Shown here piece after piece: positions 1-9,925 of a DNA stretch of 64,000 nucleotides. The stretch's first letter is position 1; each line of letters begins with the position of its first letter. The translations under genes were made by a program, and so were the position numbers. Source of the DNA: Chenopodium formosanum (lineage: Eukaryota; Streptophyta; Magnoliopsida; Caryophyllales; Amaranthaceae); NCBI GenBank assembly GCA_024500155.1, contig CM044874.1:66388795-66452794 (forward strand), in the 5' to 3' direction. The notes below the pieces were generated by a model. The model did not search any database, had not been told where the DNA came from, and saw only the letters and a program-made list of their open reading frames with translations.

Positions 1-872
1 TTAACCTTGGCCGGCTGAGCCGCCTCGGTTATCTCCCGAGTGAACACAGAAGGTTGTTCACCCAGGCGCAGCAGACGAAGTTGTCAGTCCAGTGGCTGGA
101 CATTTGGATATGCCGCCTGACCCCCAAAGAAGGCCGGCTGCATGAAGTGAGGAGGATACTGTCCGTAAGCCTGAGTAGGCACATACGGTACAGCTCCAAT
201 CATATGAGGGCCAGAATGGACGGTATTGCCGCCTGTCTGACTCTCATGCAAGGAGGGTGCACTCCCTGCAGAAATGTTGTTGAAGCTGTCTGGAAAGTTC
301 GACGTTGAAGCCGACTCAGACAGCGATTGGTTTCTCTTCTGGTTGATGATCTCCCGGGCATCAATAGTTGATTTTTTACTTCTCACCGGCTGTTGAGTCC
401 AGCGAGTGTTATTGGTGTTCTTCCCAGGAAGGAGAATTTTTGACCAATCAATGGTCCCGGCTGCCTTCTCCTTTGGATGGGGAGTGGGCTGCCGGTTTCT
501 GACTGACTTCCCCTTCTCTGGAGGAGTCTTCTTCGCCGACTGACCTTTACTTGGGCCAGCCCGGCTTTTGGTGATCAGCTCTGTAATTTCACCCTTGAAA
601 CTTGTCATGAATCTCATGAGTTCGTCTCGAGTGACAGGGGCTGATCCGGCGGCCGTTTGGGTTTCCCCTTCCGGCTGTCCAGAGGGTCGACTTGGACCCG
701 CCTGGGAGGCACCCCGCTCCAGAGTGTCTCTAGGCCGGATGCGTTTAGTTTTGAGAGAGCCGTCTTCGGCTGTAAAGGCTTCGACCTGAGGGTCTTCATC
801 CTCCTCATGGTCTGTAAAAACTTCTGGGTCTTCACCCAAACGGTTAGGGGGTGGTACAGACTCTTGAACCAT
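1..872 (-). pseudogene. gag N-terminal part, interrupted by a stop
   Basis: The reading frame starts with ATG at 872, 14 bp after the primer site, and runs 262 codons to a TGA at 84-86. The same frame then stays open to the window edge and reads a segment containing VFTREITEAA, which looks like the conserved stretch just before the gypsy gag core. The TGA is therefore probably a nonsense mutation inside gag and not its true end. The protein is hydrophilic, with acidic and Ser/Pro-rich stretches and a Pro/Tyr/Gln-rich tail before the stop. Gag forms the virus-like particle. No zinc knuckle is in the window. The ancestral codon (CGA or TGG) is uncertain; both reach TGA by one transition. Confidence 0.6.
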
Positions 873-885
873 CTTCGAGATACTC

Positions 886-903
886 TCTCCACAGACGGCG
901 CCA
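886..903 (-). other. Primer-binding site of left-edge Ty3-gypsy element
   Basis: Minus strand TGGCGCCGTCTGTGGAGA, separated from the LTR end by two bases. It resembles the primer sites of Tat-type gypsy elements, where a host tRNA 3' end primes minus-strand DNA synthesis. Confidence 0.6.
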
Positions 904-905
904 AA

Positions 906-1396
906 TGTTTTGGGTGTTTTTGTCCCTCGGGAGAGTTACGTCACGAAGTCTGATTCCAGCCGATCTGTACCTGCAAAATAACGGAGACTCCGGGTGGTTG
1001 GAGCTGCGCCTCCGACGGTCAAGTTAGTAACTTGAAACGGAATAAAGAGAACGGAAATTAAGGTGGGTATCTGCTCGGATTCCAAGCTCAGGTGTTTCTC
1101 TGATGTAAGAGAATGCAAGTGTAATAAATGGTAAAACGTGCCCTCAAAATGAGGGACATCTCCCTATTTATAGGGTCTTTGGGAATTGTGCCCCAGATTA
1201 GGTCACTGAACCCTAATCATTGGTGGGTTGCGCCGTTTTGCGGCGTTCTCGGGATTTGGGCCTAAAGGCCGCCTTTTTCCCTTTATTTCTGGAGTGACAC
1301 GTGTCAAGCAGGGATCTGTCCGCTCTGGACCAATCTGAGGCTAACACGTGTCACCCTCTGATTGGGCCACGTGGCAGGGTAAAATTACCCTAAACA
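906..1396 (-). repeat. LTR of the left-edge Ty3-gypsy element
   Basis: The LTR is 491 bp with TG...CA ends (plus strand TGTTTTGGG at the low end, CCTAAACA at the high end). On the minus strand it has a TATA box (CTATAAATAG at 1164-1173) and, upstream of it, three perfect CACGTG G-boxes at 1298, 1345 and 1368 along with CCAAT motifs. The inner end abuts the primer-binding site at 886-903. Confidence 0.75.
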
Positions 1397-2784
1397 CTAT
1401 CCTTAATATGTGTGTCTAAATTGAACGCGTCAACTAAATAAAAATACAGGAAGTATTTCTTTCCTCTTACATTCATTACTTTTCAATAAATTACTAACCA
1501 CACTATCTTTCTTATACAATTTTTAAAACTCCGACTACCCCACTTATTATTTTATTTAAGTTAATTAAATTTCTTTAAACTATATACCGATCAAAGTGTA
1601 ACACTTATTAAAACATAAAAAGTGTAACTGTATATAAACTTGACACTTGTATTAAAAAGATTATGCTCTCAAATAAAACCTAGATGTACCAAAAATCAAT
1701 TTTGATATCAAATTTATTCTCTTGTATTGATGTATGATGTAAAGAGAAAAACAAGAAAATCTTTTACAACATTATGAGATTGTTCTAATTCAAAAGGGGT
1801 TGTTCTAATCTCTTACAAAAGGTACAAATATTGTGGAGGGATTGTTCTATTTCAAAGGGGCACGTACTAAGACTTACTCTATGAAGTAGGATGCGTGTTT
1901 TGTGGATTATCGCCTTCCACCTTAGTCATCGCATATATGATATATATATCCTATGCATAGCTTAATTAATCACATATATACTAGCTTACCTTATTTGTTT
2001 AATTAATCACATATATACTTAGCTTACCTTATTTGTTTAATTATACAGTACCATTTATTCAATTCTTGATCCTTTCACGAGAGTGTAGTAGTTATCACGG
2101 AGTACTACATTTGTCTATGAAATTTCTTAACACTTTCTGTTTTCGTCTTACAGTTTCTCTCTTACACTCACTCAACATAACATACTTTCACTTCAATAGT
2201 TTGTGTGCAAATTGCTATAAGTGGTTAAGAAGTTTCGTTAAATTAATTCAAGTCTTAAGTCCAATTACGCTTTATATTATCAAATTTAATTTCCCTCTCT
2301 TCATGACGGAGGCTTAATTAGCTTTATCTAATCAAGTTCACGACTCCGAATAAGCATCGTTATGTCCATAATTACAAAAATATCTTTGATTAGTTTAAGA
2401 ATCCAATTTTCATATAATAGTATAAATACATTTATACTAATATCGACAAGAATTATAAGGTTATTTTCCTAAACCTTTTATAAAATAATAATGACTTAAG
2501 CATTAGAGGGGCGAATTAAACTTAAATCGCTCTCCAAGGCGGGTCACCTTGGAAAATTACCCTTGGATGATATCGTAAGGACACCTACTTAAGACAATTC
2601 TTTATAGCACCTTGGCTTTGTACAATTACTGCAGTTCCAAATAGTCAGAAACGGCAGTGAATAGTGTAAGATCCACTCTACGTACCTAACGTAGGAACAA
2701 TTATGTACACCTCATGGACTCATGGGTGCCTTTGAAAGGAGAGCATTGAATATCACGCACACAGTGAGATTTTGTTATAAACTT
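1397..2784. other. AT-rich intergenic DNA
   Basis: No gene is recognised. The only clear structure is a tandem duplication of about 37 bp at 1964-2038 (AATTAATCACATATATACT... repeated twice with a one-base difference). The stretch around 1403-1450 resembles 20703-20750 (both contain a block like GCGCCAACTAAATAAAAA), which points to a shared dispersed repeat. Confidence 0.4.
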
Positions 2785-2789
2785 CATAC

Positions 2790-3049
2790 TGTTAAGAGTT
2801 AATTAATTTAGTCAAGGTGTGAATGTCCACACTCCAATTCTTCATTGCATTTAATGTAGTAGCCAACCCTAATTGCCACCCTCTAAGGTTATAGCCCACA
2901 ATGTAATAGTGGTTCTTACTACTATAAATAGCCATGTAATTTCACTTGTATGATGCACAAAATATTACCAAGAGTAATACATAAAAGTAGTAATACTTCT
3001 CTTATTACCTTCTTCTCTTAATCCTCTAATTTCTATATATTTCATAACA
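2790..3049 (+). repeat. 5' LTR of Copia element
   Basis: It begins TGTTAAGAG and ends CATAACA. A TATA box, TATAAATA, lies at 2923-2930, so transcription probably starts near 2955. It differs from the 3' LTR only in CCCACAATG versus CCCATAATG. Confidence 0.95.
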
Positions 3050-4280
3050 CGTTATCAGCACCATCTTCAATCAGGTATACTTATACCGATTATCCAATTT
3101 TTACAAAGATTCAATTTCCTTCACAAAATATATTTTGAGGAGTATGCTCTATAGTTGCCCATATGGGATCCTCTATACCAGAAACTCACAATATATTTCT
3201 CCACAAAATTACTCTATTTAATTAGCCATGTTGATTAAAAATGAGGATATCAATACATACCTTATTTATGATACTTAGTTTGGTAACTCTCATGCATGGT
3301 TATAGAAAGTAATATATAATTACTTTTGCATGTGGAAATATTTTTTGTATGCATGTTAATAGAGTAAATTTCATGGTCACACAAATCATGTTTATACTTA
3401 CTTACTTGTGCATAATTACTAAAATAAAAAAAAAAAAATGATGCAGCCTTTATATTTATTTAATTTTTAGATTACACACTTTTATGTTTCTTTCAGTTTT
3501 CGAACCCTTGACCTCATGAATAGATTAGGGTTCTCGGATCACTACGGCTTGCATCCCAGTGTGATACTTATTTACGTTTGTAAATATTAATAGTTTGATT
3601 ACGATTATTTTATCAGTCTACTAGAACATTGTATGATATTTTGTACAGTAGTGTAAAGCTGAAACGGATAATTTACCCCCCCTATAAAAGGCAGATTACA
3701 CCCCCTTATTTCACCATACAAACCTTATCCCCTCCTTAAACTTTACTCAAATTATCTCCTCTTCTTCTCCCTCCATTTACACCGGTCATACACCATGTTC
3801 CCCGTCAACAACCGACAACCACCACACCCCTTTACCTTTGAAGAAGATTTAAGGAAATTAAAACTATATTTAGTTTTAATTATGGCCCTAGTAGTTTTAT
3901 TAATGGCAATGATGATTTTCATCATTTTACATAAGTAACGCTCGGTTTTTCGACAAAGGGAATTCATGCATGTAATCTCCGTAGTACTTCAAGTTTTTTT
4001 TGTCTTCTAGGTAGATTATAAGTGCATTTTGTTATAATAAATGTTCCTTTTGTCTTATCATTAATGTATGTCATTAATATTATTATTATTATTGTTGTTG
4101 TTGTCGTTGTCGGTGATGTAGTGATAGTAGTAGTATTTATTGTTATTGTTATTATTATCATTGTTATTGTTATTATTGTTGTTGTCGTTGTTTAATTAAC
4201 GTAATTATCATGTTTAATTTTAGCTTAACTTTATGTACATCATAATAATAACCCAAGGGGGAGAAGCAAATATGTTTTAA
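3050..4280 (+). other. Long leader of the Copia element
   Basis: This is 1.23 kb between the LTR and gag with no credible reading frame. It starts with CGTTATCAGCACC, a primer-site-like stretch seen after many plant Copia LTRs. It holds an A-run near 3428 and a degenerate ATT/GTT trinucleotide tract at about 4076-4190. The stretch TTTCGAACCCTTGACC at 3488-3503 looks like a reverse-complement tRNA B-box. Confidence 0.6.
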
Positions 4281-5450
4281 ATGGATTATTATTATGATTA
4301 CAATTTGATTACTTTAATTATCACTTGCTTAATTGGCTTAATAATAATTACATATTTGATTGTAGTTAAAATGAGAGACTTGATGAAAAGACAATTTGAC
4401 GTATTAGACTTGTCCGGACATAATTATCTTGAATGGACAGTTGATGCCCAAATGAATTTGAAGGCTCAGGGATTGGAACATACAATCAAAGAAATTACCA
4501 TCCCAGGAAACGAAAAAGATGCCCCTGCTCAAGTTAAAGTTCCAACTGATCAAGAGAAAGCAAAAGCTATAGTTCTCTTAAGGCATCATTTACATAACAG
4601 TTTGAAAACTGAGTATTTAATGGTGGAAAATCCCAGAGAACTATGGGATAGCTTGAAAGGAAGATATGACCACCATAAAAGGGTACTCCTTCCTTCAGCA
4701 CAATTTGAGTGGACAAACCTGAGATTTCAGGACTTTAAATCTGTCAGTGATTATAATTCATCACTATATAAAATCGTATCAATATTGAGATATTGTGATC
4801 AACCAGTCACTGAAGTGCAAATGATAGAGAAAACACTCTCTACATTCCATGCTAACAACATTTTATTGCAACAGCAATACCGTGAAAGAGGCTTTGCAAA
4901 ATATTCTGAGCTTATTTCTACATTATTGGTTGCTGAAAAGAATAATGATCTTCTGTTGAAGAATCACAACCTAAGACCAACTGGGTCTCAAGCATTCAAT
5001 GAAACAAATGCTGTAGAAAGCTCAAATCCACCCGAGACAAATGTTGCTCATAGAGGTGGACGTGGAAAATATAATAATCGTGGCAGAGGTCGTGGAAATT
5101 TCCGCGGACGTGGCCGTGGATGTGGTTATGGCCGTGGTAGAGGCCAATTTCCCCCTAGAAACAACACTCAAAGGGGGCATCAACAAGGAAACAAAAATCA
5201 AGCCACCACAAAAGGAAAAGACACATGTTATAGATGTGGCATGACTGGACATTGGGGACGTACTTGTCGTACGGCCAAACATCTGGTAGAACTATACCAG
5301 GCTTCCATTAAAGGGAAAGAAAAACATGACGAAACAAATTATGTTAATGAAGAAAATGTCCCTGGAATTAGCCTTGATGTGTCTGATTTCCACATAGACA
5401 ATGGTGAAGCTGGTGGTGAATTTATCTTTGGAGAGAATAATCATGTTTAG
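4281..5450 (+). CDS. Copia gag polyprotein
   Basis: This 389-residue structural protein should assemble virus-like particles in the cytoplasm and bind genomic RNA. The conserved Copia gag start is around residue 33 (MRDLMKRQFDVLDLSGHNY), followed by the UBN2/gag-like helical region. Residues about 256-300 form an RGG/RGRG-rich RNA-binding stretch and a CCHC zinc knuckle (CYRCGMTGHWGRTC) lies at about 315-330. Residues 1-31 form a tyrosine-rich then strongly hydrophobic segment (LITLIITCLIGLIIITYLIV) that looks like a transmembrane helix or signal anchor, odd for gag. Translation may instead start at the internal ATG at 4371. The ORF ends with TAG before a spacer; pol resumes in the same frame 162 bp later. 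Confidence 0.93.
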   Translation: MDYYYDYNLITLIITCLIGLIIITYLIVVKMRDLMKRQFDVLDLSGHNYLEWTVDAQMNLKAQGLEHTIKEITIPGNEKDAPAQVKVPTDQEKAKAIVLLRHHLHNSLKTEYLMVENPRELWDSLKGRYDHHKRVLLPSAQFEWTNLRFQDFKSVSDYNSSLYKIVSILRYCDQPVTEVQMIEKTLSTFHANNILLQQQYRERGFAKYSELISTLLVAEKNNDLLLKNHNLRPTGSQAFNETNAVESSNPPETNVAHRGGRGKYNNRGRGRGNFRGRGRGCGYGRGRGQFPPRNNTQRGHQQGNKNQATTKGKDTCYRCGMTGHWGRTCRTAKHLVELYQASIKGKEKHDETNYVNEENVPGISLDVSDFHIDNGEAGGEFIFGENNHV

Positions 5451-5612
5451 ATAATTCATCAATTACTATGATATATGTTTTCATTATGTACTTTTCTTGT
5501 ATGTTTTTTTTTTTTCATGTTCAAGTTATGTACTCTTAATTTTTCATCATTAATAAAGTAAGTCCAGTTAAATTATCTTAAACTAATCTTATACTTATTA
5601 TTTTATGAAGAT

Positions 5613-8600
5613 ATGGATCTGCCTGAAGTTGGTTCCAAATTTCAATGCCTTTTGGACAGTGGAACAACACACACTATTCTGAAGGATAGAAAATATTTTT
5701 TAAAGTTAAAATTATTTCAAGCAAATGTTAATACCATTTCTGGGTCAGCCAAGCTAATAGAAGGTTCTGGAAAAGCTTGCATAATACTCCCAAATGGAAC
5801 AAAATTAATCATTAATGACGCTTTATATTCGAGTAAATCTCGAAGAAATCTTATAAGTTTTAAAGATGTGCGTCAAAATGGTTTTCATTTAGAAACAATG
5901 ATAGTGGATCAAAAGGAATATTTATGCCTCACGGCAGAAAAACATGGCAAGAAACATGTGTATGAGAAATTGCCAGCATATTCTTCAGGGTTATATCATA
6001 TAGATATACGACCAGTTGAAATAAATTCGATATCTAACCAGAAGTTAGATAATAAGAATCTGCTAAATTTATGGCATGATCGTTTGGGTCATCCTGGTAC
6101 AGGAATGATGCACAAGATTATAGCAAATTCAGTAGGACATTCAATTAGGAATGTTAAAATCCCTCGATCAGATGAATTAACATGCTCTGCATGTTCACTT
6201 GGCAAATTAATAATAAGGCCATCTATGAACAAAATTGCTACTGAATCTCCAACATTTTTAGAGAGGATTCAAGGAGACATTTGTGGACCAATTAATCCTG
6301 CATGTGGACCATTCCGATATTTTATGGTATTAATTGATGCCTCAACTCGATGGTCACATGTAAGTCTCTTATCCAGTAGAAATGTTGCTTTTGCAAAACT
6401 CCTTGCTCAAATTATTAAACTAAGAGCACAATTTCCAGACCATACAATAAAAAGAATAAGGCTTGACAATGCAGGGGAATTTACATCCCAAACATTTAAT
6501 GATTATTGTATGTCGATTGGAATTGTTGTAGAACATCCAGTAGCTCATGTTCATACACAAAATGGACTTGCTGAGTCATTAATTAAGAGACTACAATTGA
6601 TTGCAAGGCCATTATTGATGAGATCAAAATTGCCTTCATCTGCTTGGGGTCATGCCATAATACATGCGGCAACTCTAATTAGGTTGAGACCAACTGCTTA
6701 TCATAAGTTCTCACCACTACAATTAGTTTTTGGTCGAGAACCTAATATCTCACATCTAAAAATTTTTGGTTGTGCGGTGTATGTTCCTATTGCTCCACCC
6801 CAACGAACAAAGATGGGTCCACAAAGAAGGCTGGGAATTTATGTTGGGTTTGAATCACCCTCCATAATTAAATATCTTGAACCAATGACCGGTGATTTAT
6901 TTACGGCCAGATTTGCCGACTGTCATTTCAATGAGACAGTATTCCCAGCCTTAGGGGGAGAGAAAGTGGACCCACGAAAGAAAGAAATAGAAATCATTTG
7001 GAATGCAACACAATTGTCAATGTTTGATCCACGAACAAATATGTGTGAACAAGAAGTTCAGAAAATTGTTCATTTACAAAGCATTGCAAATCAGCTGCCT
7101 GATGCATTTATAGATGCAAAGAAAGTGACAAAATCACATATACCAGCTGAAAATGCCCCTGCACGAATTGAAATTCCATCTGGTGATAAGATCACTGAAA
7201 ATGAATCTCTAGCACGCCGAAAGCGTGGAAGACCACTTGGTTCAAAAGACTCTAAACCAAGAAAATTAAAAAGACCTGATGAGATCAACAATATTCCCCT
7301 TACAGAAGGTCAAGAAAGACAAAGTACAGATGAGAATAGAGAAAAAGATGATAATCCGAAAGGGGATGAACAAGATGACCATGACATCGATAACAATGAA
7401 ACTTCAATAAATTTTGTTTCTACCAGGAATTATTGGAATAGAAATGATGTTATCGTAAATGAAATATTTGCGTATTCCATTGCAATTGAAATGACATCTG
7501 ACGAAAATGATAGTGAACCAAGAACAGTGGAAGAATGTCGTTGCAGGCATGATTGGCCAAAATGGAAAGAGGCAATGCAGACAGAGTTAAAGTCACTCGA
7601 AAAACGAGAAGTGTTTGGAAAAATAACCCTTACACCAGAAGGTGTAAAGCCAGTTGGATACAAGTGGGTATTTGTGAGAAAACGAAATGAGAAAAATGAA
7701 ATTGTAAGATACAAGGCAAGACTTGTAGCCCAAGGTTTTTCTCAAATTCCAGGGATTGATTATGAGGAGACATATTCTCCCGTAGTTGATGCAACTACGT
7801 TAAGATTTCTGGTAAGCTTGACAGTCTCAGAAGGACTAAAGATGCGATTAATGGATGTAGTAACCGCATATTTATATGGGTCACTCGATACAGATATTTA
7901 TATGAAAGTCCCAGATGGACTAAAATTACCAAAAAACCACAAGCCTAGACATTTACTTTCCATAAAATTGAAAAGGTCACTTTATGGATTGAAACAGTCT
8001 GGGAGGATGTGGTATAATCGTCTTAGTGAATACCTTATGAAAGAAGGGTTCAAGAATAATCAAATCAGTCCTTGTGTTTTCATTAAGAGATCACAATCAG
8101 GGTTTGCAATTGTTGCAGTTTATGTTGATGACTTGAATATCATTGGAACCCCAAATGAACTTGAAAGAACTGCAAAATACTTGATGAAAGAATTTGAGAT
8201 GAAAGACCTTGGACAAACTAAATTTTGCCTTGGATTGCAAATTGAGCACTTAAATAATGGTATTTTCGTCCATCAGTCTAACTACACCGAAAGAGTGTTA
8301 AAACGTTTTTTCATGGACAAAGCGACCCCAACAAACACCCCGATGATTGTTCGGTCTTTGACTATGAAATATGATCCATTTAGACCTCGAGAGGAAAACG
8401 AGGATGTCCTTGGTCCTGAAGTACCATATCTAAGTGCAATTGGGGCTCTAATGTATCTAGCTAACAATACTAGACCAGACATAGCTTTTTCTGTGAATTT
8501 GTTAGCCAGGTTTAGCAACGCACCAACGAAGAGACACTGGAAAGGAGTAAGACACTTACTACGCTATCTACGAGGAACAAAAGATCTTGGTTTGTTTTAT

Positions 8601-9122
8601 CAATCAAGGCAAGATGCCACCCTCATCGGATATGCAGATGCTGGATATCTATCAGACCCACAAAACGCCAAGTCACAAACTGGATATCTGTTCACCTATG
8701 GTGGAACTGCAATTTCTTGGAAATCAACAAAGCAAACCTTAACTGCGACATCATCAAATCATGCTGAGTTGATTGCCCTTTATGAAGCAGGACGTGAGTG
8801 TGTATGGCTAAGGTCAATGATCGGCAATATCCAAGAAGAATGTGGGATGAAAGAAGTAACTGAAAGTCCAACCATCATTTACGAAGATAATACTGCATGT
8901 ATCGCACAAGTAACTGAAGGATATATTAAAGGTGATAGGACTAAACATATATCCCCAAAACTGTTCTTTACACACGATTTGCAGAAGGAAGGGAAGATAA
9001 ATGTCCAACAGATCCAATCATCTGATAATCTTGCAGACTTGTTTACAAAGTCCCTACCTTCGAAGAGTGTTGAGCGGTTGGTCCACAAGATTGGGATGCG
9101 TCGTCTTCATAAACTATGTTAA
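5613..9122 (+). CDS. Copia pol polyprotein (PR-INT-RT-RNase H)
   Basis: This 1,169-residue enzyme polyprotein appears intact. The aspartic protease motif LLDSGTT is at residues 13-19. The integrase zinc-binding region (LWHDRLGHPG, then CSAC) starts near 152. The integrase core acidic triad is visible in GDICG (about 221), RLDNAGEF (about 283) and GLAES (about 319). Reverse transcriptase spans about 670-900 with the catalytic YVDD at about 836-839. RNase H follows from about 1005 (GYADAGY, SSNHAELIAL, YEDNTAC) to the end. It starts at the first ATG of the frame, 42 bp before the protease motif. How it is expressed after the gag stop (splicing, reinitiation or internal start) is not visible. 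Confidence 0.96.
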   Translation: MDLPEVGSKFQCLLDSGTTHTILKDRKYFLKLKLFQANVNTISGSAKLIEGSGKACIILPNGTKLIINDALYSSKSRRNLISFKDVRQNGFHLETMIVDQKEYLCLTAEKHGKKHVYEKLPAYSSGLYHIDIRPVEINSISNQKLDNKNLLNLWHDRLGHPGTGMMHKIIANSVGHSIRNVKIPRSDELTCSACSLGKLIIRPSMNKIATESPTFLERIQGDICGPINPACGPFRYFMVLIDASTRWSHVSLLSSRNVAFAKLLAQIIKLRAQFPDHTIKRIRLDNAGEFTSQTFNDYCMSIGIVVEHPVAHVHTQNGLAESLIKRLQLIARPLLMRSKLPSSAWGHAIIHAATLIRLRPTAYHKFSPLQLVFGREPNISHLKIFGCAVYVPIAPPQRTKMGPQRRLGIYVGFESPSIIKYLEPMTGDLFTARFADCHFNETVFPALGGEKVDPRKKEIEIIWNATQLSMFDPRTNMCEQEVQKIVHLQSIANQLPDAFIDAKKVTKSHIPAENAPARIEIPSGDKITENESLARRKRGRPLGSKDSKPRKLKRPDEINNIPLTEGQERQSTDENREKDDNPKGDEQDDHDIDNNETSINFVSTRNYWNRNDVIVNEIFAYSIAIEMTSDENDSEPRTVEECRCRHDWPKWKEAMQTELKSLEKREVFGKITLTPEGVKPVGYKWVFVRKRNEKNEIVRYKARLVAQGFSQIPGIDYEETYSPVVDATTLRFLVSLTVSEGLKMRLMDVVTAYLYGSLDTDIYMKVPDGLKLPKNHKPRHLLSIKLKRSLYGLKQSGRMWYNRLSEYLMKEGFKNNQISPCVFIKRSQSGFAIVAVYVDDLNIIGTPNELERTAKYLMKEFEMKDLGQTKFCLGLQIEHLNNGIFVHQSNYTERVLKRFFMDKATPTNTPMIVRSLTMKYDPFRPREENEDVLGPEVPYLSAIGALMYLANNTRPDIAFSVNLLARFSNAPTKRHWKGVRHLLRYLRGTKDLGLFYQSRQDATLIGYADAGYLSDPQNAKSQTGYLFTYGGTAISWKSTKQTLTATSSNHAELIALYEAGRECVWLRSMIGNIQEECGMKEVTESPTIIYEDNTACIAQVTEGYIKGDRTKHISPKLFFTHDLQKEGKINVQQIQSSDNLADLFTKSLPSKSVERLVHKIGMRRLHKLC

Positions 9123-9350
9123 AATCAGGGGGAGCATTATATGCACTGCACTCTTTTTCCCTTCGACCAGGTTTTTATCCCAATGGGTTTTTCCTGACAA
9201 GGTTTTTAATGAGGCAGTACACTAAAGCATATAGTAATATATTGTTGTACTCTTTTCCCTTAGCTATGGCTTTTATCCTAAAGGGTTTTACCTAGCAAGG
9301 TTTTAACGAGGCAACATATACCCTATTCTGTATGGACATTCAAGGGGGAG
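9123..9350 (+). other. Copia 3' untranslated tail with duplicated motif and PPT
   Basis: Two diverged copies of a block of about 80 bp (CTCTTTTTCCC...AGGTTTTTATCC...GGGTTTTTCCT...AAGGTTTTTAA.GAGGCA) lie at about 9149-9226 and 9250-9316. The polypurine tract AAGGGGGAG at 9342-9350 abuts the 3' LTR and primes plus-strand synthesis. Confidence 0.7.
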
Positions 9351-9610
9351 TGTTAAGAGTTAATTAATTTAGTCAAGGTGTGAATGTCCACACTCCAATT
9401 CTTCATTGCATTTAATGTAGTAGCCAACCCTAATTGCCACCCTCTAAGGTTATAGCCCATAATGTAATAGTGGTTCTTACTACTATAAATAGCCATGTAA
9501 TTTCACTTGTATGATGCACAAAATATTACCAAGAGTAATACATAAAAGTAGTAATACTTCTCTTATTACCTTCTTCTCTTAATCCTCTAATTTCTATATA
9601 TTTCATAACA
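9351..9610 (+). repeat. 3' LTR of Copia element
   Basis: This is a 260-bp LTR directly after the polypurine tract, almost identical to the 5' copy, and followed by the target duplication CATAC. Confidence 0.95.
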
Positions 9611-9652
9611 CATACGTTATTTTAAAAGTCTTTTGAGAATCCTTTGAATAAA

Positions 9653-9742
9653 CCAGCTCTGTTTAATATTATTTTCAATGATTTGACATAAAATAGAGAG
9701 AAAAAATGTCTATTTGTTGCAAATAATGTGTAACGGAAGTAG
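9653..9742. mobile_element. Diverged Stowaway-type MITE
   Basis: The right end (GCAAATAATGTGTAACGGAA then GTAG, next to TA) and a weaker left half form a foldback that matches the clean MITE at 59569-59659, including the inner ATTTGACATAAAATAGAGAG stretch. The left end is mutated. Confidence 0.5.
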
Positions 9743-9767
9743 TATATCGAATTTTCCAAAAGACCTC

Positions 9768-9925
9768 ACTTTTTTTTATTTTTTGATAATACAGAATTAA
9801 AGATATCAAAATCAATTCATTAATAAAATGTCATCCGAAATCTACAAATAGAATCTAAATTACCAAATAAATAAAATTAAATCAAATAATGGGTCTTTCA
9901 TCAAAACTACGATCGTTGAAAAGAT
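9768..9925 (-). repeat. 3' end of an unclassified non-LTR retroposon (copy 2)
   Basis: This minus-strand poly(A) tail is followed by about 150 bp that align with the 3' part of the retroposon at 25792-27101 (shared blocks CGAAATCTACAAA.AGA, AAATCAAATAA and the GATCGTTG/ATCGTTGTTG region). It is diverged, and its 5' limit is unclear. Confidence 0.45.

Larger units (their letters stand above)
1..1396 (-). mobile_element. Ty3-gypsy LTR retrotransposon, 5' part, cut by window edge
   Basis: A minus-strand element enters from the left edge. Read on the minus strand it has an LTR (1396 to 906), a primer-binding site beginning TGGCGCCGTCTGTGG a few bases inside the LTR, and a gag-like reading frame. 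This primer site type is common in plant Tat-like Ty3-gypsy elements. The rest of gag and all of pol lie outside the window, so autonomy cannot be judged. The flanking 5 bp at 1397-1401 is CTATC; the partner target duplication would be outside the window. Confidence 0.75.
2790..9610 (+). mobile_element. Complete Ty1-copia LTR retrotransposon
   Basis: The 6,821-bp element is bounded by 260-bp LTRs (2790-3049 and 9351-9610) and a perfect 5-bp target duplication CATAC at 2785-2789 and 9611-9615. The LTRs differ at a single position by eye. Order: LTR, 1.23-kb leader, gag (4281-5450), 162-bp spacer, pol (5613-9122: PR-INT-RT-RH), 228-bp tail, polypurine tract AAGGGGGAG (9342-9350), LTR. The INT-before-RT order defines Copia. 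Both ORFs are open with catalytic motifs in place, so it looks autonomous and recently inserted. The Copia lineage was not assigned. Confidence 0.97.

Noticed and set aside
2033..2317. Open reading frame of 94 codons between the left gypsy LTR and the Copia element
   Set aside because: AT-rich composition, no recognisable motif, no promoter or context; expected by chance.
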